A stretch of 9,107 bases of DNA from a bacterium (GTDB lineage: Bacteria; Patescibacteriota; Minisyncoccia; UBA6257; Colwellbacteraceae): assembly GCA_021839365.1 (NCBI GenBank), contig JAKCBB010000020.1, positions 1 through 9,107 on the forward strand. Reading direction: 5' to 3'. Positions within the stretch are counted from its first letter, which is position 1. Every line of letters begins with the position of its first letter. The notes below the pieces were generated by a model. The model was given only the letters and a program-made list of their open reading frames with translations. It was not told the DNA's origin and searched no databases. A program made the position numbers and the translations under genes. Positions 5,937-9,107 of this stretch are shown piece by piece.

Positions 5937-8513
5937 ATGTTGCGGAAGCTTCCCGTGCGCCGTGGGTTTACAATAGCAGAATTATTGATTTATTTAGGTA
6001 TTTTTTCCGCTGTCTCAATGGTGCTCTATGGCGTTCTATCGAACGTAATGGAATCCAATTCGCGCGAATCGTCGGCCAACGAATTAACAAGCCAGCTGAA
6101 CACGGTCTTATCCACCGTCCAAACTTACGTCAAAGGCTCCAGCCAGATAGAAGTTTATGAGGATGCCAATCATTTGTCCTCGGCCACCACTTCCGGAAGC
6201 TATTTAATGATACGCACGCTCGCTACTTCTACCGACCCGACGTGTATTTATTTAAGCGGCGGGGTTATTAAACTGGCCATAGGACCCGATCCCCTGCATA
6301 AAAGCGAATGCACCAGCCAGACGACCGATTTAACCACCTCGAAAGCGGTTGCCAACTCATTGACCTTTATGGTCGCCCAACAGGCGGGCGGACACGCTTT
6401 CGTGCAGGTTGACGCCCGGTTGAGCAATAACACAACCAATCCCAAACTGGTGGTTTCCAAGAACATACAGTCGGTTATCGGGCGTGCCTCGGCCGCGACT
6501 TTCGATTCGGATCTTCTGCCGAATGCCGACAATACCTACAGTGTCGGCCAGACCTCGCCGGATATGCGCTGGCGGAACGGCAGTTTCGCGGGAACCGTCA
6601 CGGTCGGCACCGGCGCGAGCGGAGGAAATTTGGGGATAGGAGTTGAAGTTCCGGGTTATCCTCTAGACGTCCAAGCGGCAACCGGACAAATACAAATCAA
6701 GTCCACAACCGGAACTAATTATGCTTTGCTTAGGGTTAATAACTCCGGCGGCGATCTGTATTTCGGACGGGAACGGAGCGCCGGAGGCGGACTTGCGGTT
6801 GATTCAACCGGATATGCCGGAGTTATTAACGCCCAGAGCGCATATCCTTTACAATTCGCTGTCAATAACCATGTTGCAATGACCATCTTAAACAGCGGAT
6901 ACGTCGGAGTCGGAACCTCAACCCCCAGCGTAAGATTAGAAGCATACCCCGGACCGGTAAAATTATGGGGAGGGTCACAATATTACACGGCATTCCAAAA
7001 CGGCAACGAAATAAATATGTTCACCTCCAGCACCGTAGGAACAACGATGTATTTACAGTACGCTTCAAATGCCGCGACGAATATCGGCAAAAGTGCTTTA
7101 TATATACAAGGAAATAATGGTAACGTCGGCATGGGGACAACCGGACCGGGGCAAAAACTGGATGTAATCGGTAATATCCGGGCCAGCGGAGTAATTATGC
7201 CGGGCAGCACTTCTACTCCTCCTACGACGTGCAACTCCTCATATGCCAGCTCGATTTACTATAACTCTTCCGACACGAAGATGTACTACTGTAACGGAAC
7301 GGAGTGGAAAATACTCGGTGCCGCCGGCCAATTTTTCGGCGACGGCTCCGACGGGGCTTTTTTTAGTACGGGCGATGTAATTTTTCCTTGCACGCAAGAT
7401 ACAGGCATAGTTGTTAAGCAATATACTTCTTTTACGCTCAATACAGGGAACAGCATGACAGTAAATAACCGCTGTCGTGGATTGATTATATATTCACAAG
7501 GAAATGTTGTTATTAATGGTTCGATTAATATGAGCGGAAAGGCGGCGTGGGTTGACATAAGTCAGGGAATACCGCCCGTTATAGCGCTAAACATCAACGA
7601 CGGCTTATTAAACATCGGTAAAACATGGGATGTTTCTAAATCTAATAATTTTGTAGTAATAGGTCCGACTGGATACGGAGGGGATGGGGGGAACGGCGGA
7701 AGCGCGTGGGCTACAAACACCGGCGTAGTGTCTGTAGGTGGTAAGGGTGGCTACGGATCTCCCCCGGGCGCTTTTGGCGGAGGACGCGGAGGTGGGGGCG
7801 GTGGTGGCGGCGGAGCTATGTGCACAAATGCTCCATCGATTACATCTGCTATTTTCGGAGGAGCTGGAGCCAATGCCCCAATTGGTGCAAATATTGGAGG
7901 TGCTGGAGCAACGGGCGTGTCGCAGTTTACTAACAGTTATTATGCAGGAAACGCAGCTATAAATCCTGGAGCCGGAGGAAGCGGGGTTGGTATAGCCAGC
8001 GGCGGAAGTCCAGCTGGATACGCAACGATTGGAGCTGGAGGAAGTTCATTAAATGGCGGAGGTGCTGGCGGGAGCGGAGCTGTAATAGCGATGAATAGCG
8101 GAACTCCAGGTGCGATTAGCGCAACCGGAGGAGCAGGAACGGGCAATGGTGGTGGAATAATTATTATTATAGCCAACGGTAGCATTACTATAAACTCCGG
8201 CAGCGTGTTGGCAAACGGGTCATCTGGCGCGTCTGGAAGCAATGGATCTTATATCTCGGCATCCGGCCTAGAAGGGTATGGTATAGCGACTGGAGGCGGT
8301 GGAGGCGGAGGTGCTGGAGGCGGTGCTATCGGCATTTTTTACAAAACCACATTTGCAAATAATGGATCTGTTATTGCAAATGGCGGCAACGGGGGTAGTG
8401 GTGGCAGCACATCCGGAAGTTTATCAAATTGTTATAGCGGTATCTATAATTACACTCCTGCTTCACAAGGCCAGAATGGCGGTAATGGAACAGTAAAAAT
8501 TGTCCAACTATAA
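5937..8513 (+). CDS. Pilin-like surface adhesin: prepilin N-terminus, tail-fibre-like stalk, Gly-rich C-terminus
   Basis: An 858-residue mosaic surface protein, far longer than ordinary pilins (about 150-200 residues). The N-terminus is a type IV prepilin signal: RRG10|FTIAE with Glu at +5 of the mature form, then the hydrophobic helix (16-35). This predicts processing by prepilin peptidase and insertion into a type IV pilus or pseudopilus. Residues 36-185 resemble a minor-pilin head. Residues 190-222 (LPNADNTYSVG, RWRNGSFAGTV) and three units near 235-255, 322-345 and 397-420 (GVGTSTPSVRLE, GMGTTGPGQKLDVIG) resemble phage tail-fibre stalk modules. A small unit with Cys432 and Cys452 (IYYNSSDTKMYYCNGTEW) follows. 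Residues 468-535 begin with GDGSDG and carry a beta-rich pattern seen before Gly-rich regions. Residues 578-858 are Gly-rich and end in a NGTVKI motif. No intramolecular-chaperone (S74) domain is visible. Attachment is inferred. Confidence 0.8.
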   Translation: MLRKLPVRRGFTIAELLIYLGIFSAVSMVLYGVLSNVMESNSRESSANELTSQLNTVLSTVQTYVKGSSQIEVYEDANHLSSATTSGSYLMIRTLATSTDPTCIYLSGGVIKLAIGPDPLHKSECTSQTTDLTTSKAVANSLTFMVAQQAGGHAFVQVDARLSNNTTNPKLVVSKNIQSVIGRASAATFDSDLLPNADNTYSVGQTSPDMRWRNGSFAGTVTVGTGASGGNLGIGVEVPGYPLDVQAATGQIQIKSTTGTNYALLRVNNSGGDLYFGRERSAGGGLAVDSTGYAGVINAQSAYPLQFAVNNHVAMTILNSGYVGVGTSTPSVRLEAYPGPVKLWGGSQYYTAFQNGNEINMFTSSTVGTTMYLQYASNAATNIGKSALYIQGNNGNVGMGTTGPGQKLDVIGNIRASGVIMPGSTSTPPTTCNSSYASSIYYNSSDTKMYYCNGTEWKILGAAGQFFGDGSDGAFFSTGDVIFPCTQDTGIVVKQYTSFTLNTGNSMTVNNRCRGLIIYSQGNVVINGSINMSGKAAWVDISQGIPPVIALNINDGLLNIGKTWDVSKSNNFVVIGPTGYGGDGGNGGSAWATNTGVVSVGGKGGYGSPPGAFGGGRGGGGGGGGGAMCTNAPSITSAIFGGAGANAPIGANIGGAGATGVSQFTNSYYAGNAAINPGAGGSGVGIASGGSPAGYATIGAGGSSLNGGGAGGSGAVIAMNSGTPGAISATGGAGTGNGGGIIIIIANGSITINSGSVLANGSSGASGSNGSYISASGLEGYGIATGGGGGGGAGGGAIGIFYKTTFANNGSVIANGGNGGSGGSTSGSLSNCYSGIYNYTPASQGQNGGNGTVKIVQL
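7668..8510 (+). repeat. Low-complexity Gly/Ala/Ser/Asn coding region
   Basis: The C-terminal third of the adhesin is encoded by GGN-rich sequence, including a run of about twelve glycine codons broken once by an arginine (near 7777-7812). Hydrophobic strand motifs (GIIIIIANGSITIN, GAIGIFYKT) recur between glycine runs. Such tracts are prone to slippage, so the length may vary between strains. Long antisense frames here are composition artefacts. Confidence 0.75.
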
Positions 8514-8516
8514 GAC

Positions 8517-9107
8517 TTACCAGTGTTCTCTTATATGCTCCATCGCGTACTCCATGCTGCTATTCACCTTCTTGCCGGGATTGAAAATGTTCTGCGGGTC
8601 GAAGATTTTTTTGGTTTCTTCGAACAAGGCGTAAACTTTGTCGCCGTACATTTCTTTCAAATACGGACTGCGGATGATTCCGTCGTTATGCTCGGCGGTT
8701 ATCGAGCCTCCGTATTTCAGAATCAGGTCGTACACCTTCGGTCCCAGCTCCTTAATGATCTGCTTGGTCTTGGGGTCTTCTATTTTCATTAACGGGATAA
8801 CGTGGAAATTGCCCTCGCCGACGTGTCCGGCAATGGTATAAATCAAACCGGTGTACTGCGCGAAAAGCGCGTTTAACTCTGGCAGGAATTCCATTAAACG
8901 ATCCGGATTAACGATAAAGTCGTCTATAAACGGCGCGGTGTGCTTGTCTTTTATCTTGTTGCGCAAAAGATTGAAGCTTTCGCGGCGTATCAGCCAGTAT
9001 TTCTTTATGTCCTTGTCGCTTCTCGCTACTTTTGCCTGCAAACGAAGCTCGGAAACTATTTTATTTTTAAGCTCTTCCGCTTTTCCGTCTATTTCCTTTT
9101 CGTCGTT
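8517..9107 (-). CDS. FAD-linked oxidase, C-terminal part (GlcD/D-lactate dehydrogenase type), partial
   Basis: The visible 196 residues are the C-terminal domain of an FAD-dependent 2-hydroxyacid oxidase or dehydrogenase (FAD-oxidase C family); such enzymes oxidise D-lactate, glycolate or similar acids. Diagnostic motifs are GHVGEGNFH, matching the family GHxGDGNxH motif with its active-site histidine, GGSITAEHNDG, matching GGxxxGEHGxG, and the terminal FDPQNIFNPGKKV. The frame stays open past the TTG at 9041 to base 9107, so the N-terminal FAD-binding (PCMH) domain lies outside the window and no start can be given. A C-terminal Fe-S domain, fused in some relatives, is absent. The gene converges on the adhesin gene with three bases between stop codons and no terminator between them, so antisense overlap of the two transcripts is likely. 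The exact substrate cannot be told. Confidence 0.85.
   Translation of the reverse strand, partial: NDEKEIDGKAEELKNKIVSELRLQAKVARSDKDIKKYWLIRRESFNLLRNKIKDKHTAPFIDDFIVNPDRLMEFLPELNALFAQYTGLIYTIAGHVGEGNFHVIPLMKIEDPKTKQIIKELGPKVYDLILKYGGSITAEHNDGIIRSPYLKEMYGDKVYALFEETKKIFDPQNIFNPGKKVNSSMEYAMEHIREHW

Noticed and set aside
5927..6160. 77-codon plus-strand frame starting just before the adhesin gene
   Set aside because: It overlaps the prepilin N-terminus in another frame and has no ribosome site or protein-like features.
7940..8242. 100-codon minus-strand frame rich in Pro, Ala and Ile
   Set aside because: It is the complement of Gly-rich codons of the adhesin; its Pro/Ala/Ile make-up follows directly from that composition and it lacks a ribosome site.
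8523..8841. Plus-strand frames of 67 and 89 codons near the right end
   Set aside because: They are antisense to the FAD-oxidase domain, which carries clear family motifs.

Overview
The window looks like a chromosomal segment of a bacterium from the Candidate Phyla Radiation (Patescibacteria, Parcubacteria-like). This is an inference from four things seen together: a very large pilin-like surface protein fused to phage-tail-fibre-like repeats, a secreted protein built from a repeated four-cysteine module, weak or absent Shine-Dalgarno sequences in front of most genes, and a short orphan gene. The genes read through with standard stop codons (TAA, TAG). No mobile element, tRNA, rRNA or CRISPR array was found.

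Layout from left to right. Bases 1-214 hold no convincing gene, only a perfect 8-bp hairpin at the left edge and a possible decayed reading frame. A cation-transporting P-type ATPase of the P3B (MgtA-like) type runs on the minus strand (215 to about 2752). Upstream of it, 2771-3074 is non-coding but full of nested self-complementary helices and ends, on the plus strand, in a terminator-like hairpin with a T-rich tail. This is a candidate structured RNA gene that I cannot name. Next, a minus-strand pair (3075-5058) encodes a small membrane-anchored protein followed, four bases later, by a large secreted protein with five C-x5-C-x3-C-x8-C modules.

A 150-bp divergent intergenic region (about 5059-5215) carries two perfect DnaA boxes (TTATCCACA), an AT-rich stretch and outward-facing promoters. 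To its right is a self-contained transcription unit: promoter, strong AGGAGG, a 169-residue orphan protein and an intrinsic terminator. It is followed by an 858-residue plus-strand protein with a type IV prepilin N-terminus, tail-fibre-like modules and a glycine-rich C-terminal region. Converging on it with only three bases between stop codons is the C-terminal part of an FAD-linked oxidase (GlcD/D-lactate dehydrogenase type), cut by the right edge.

Together, the secreted Cys-repeat protein, its small membrane partner and the pilin-adhesin fusion suggest that the centre and right of the window serve the cell surface, possibly attachment to a host or partner cell. The ATPase and the oxidase look like ordinary metabolic neighbours. 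The parts most worth following up are the structured RNA candidate, the DnaA-box promoter region, the Cys-repeat protein and the pilin-tail-fibre fusion.
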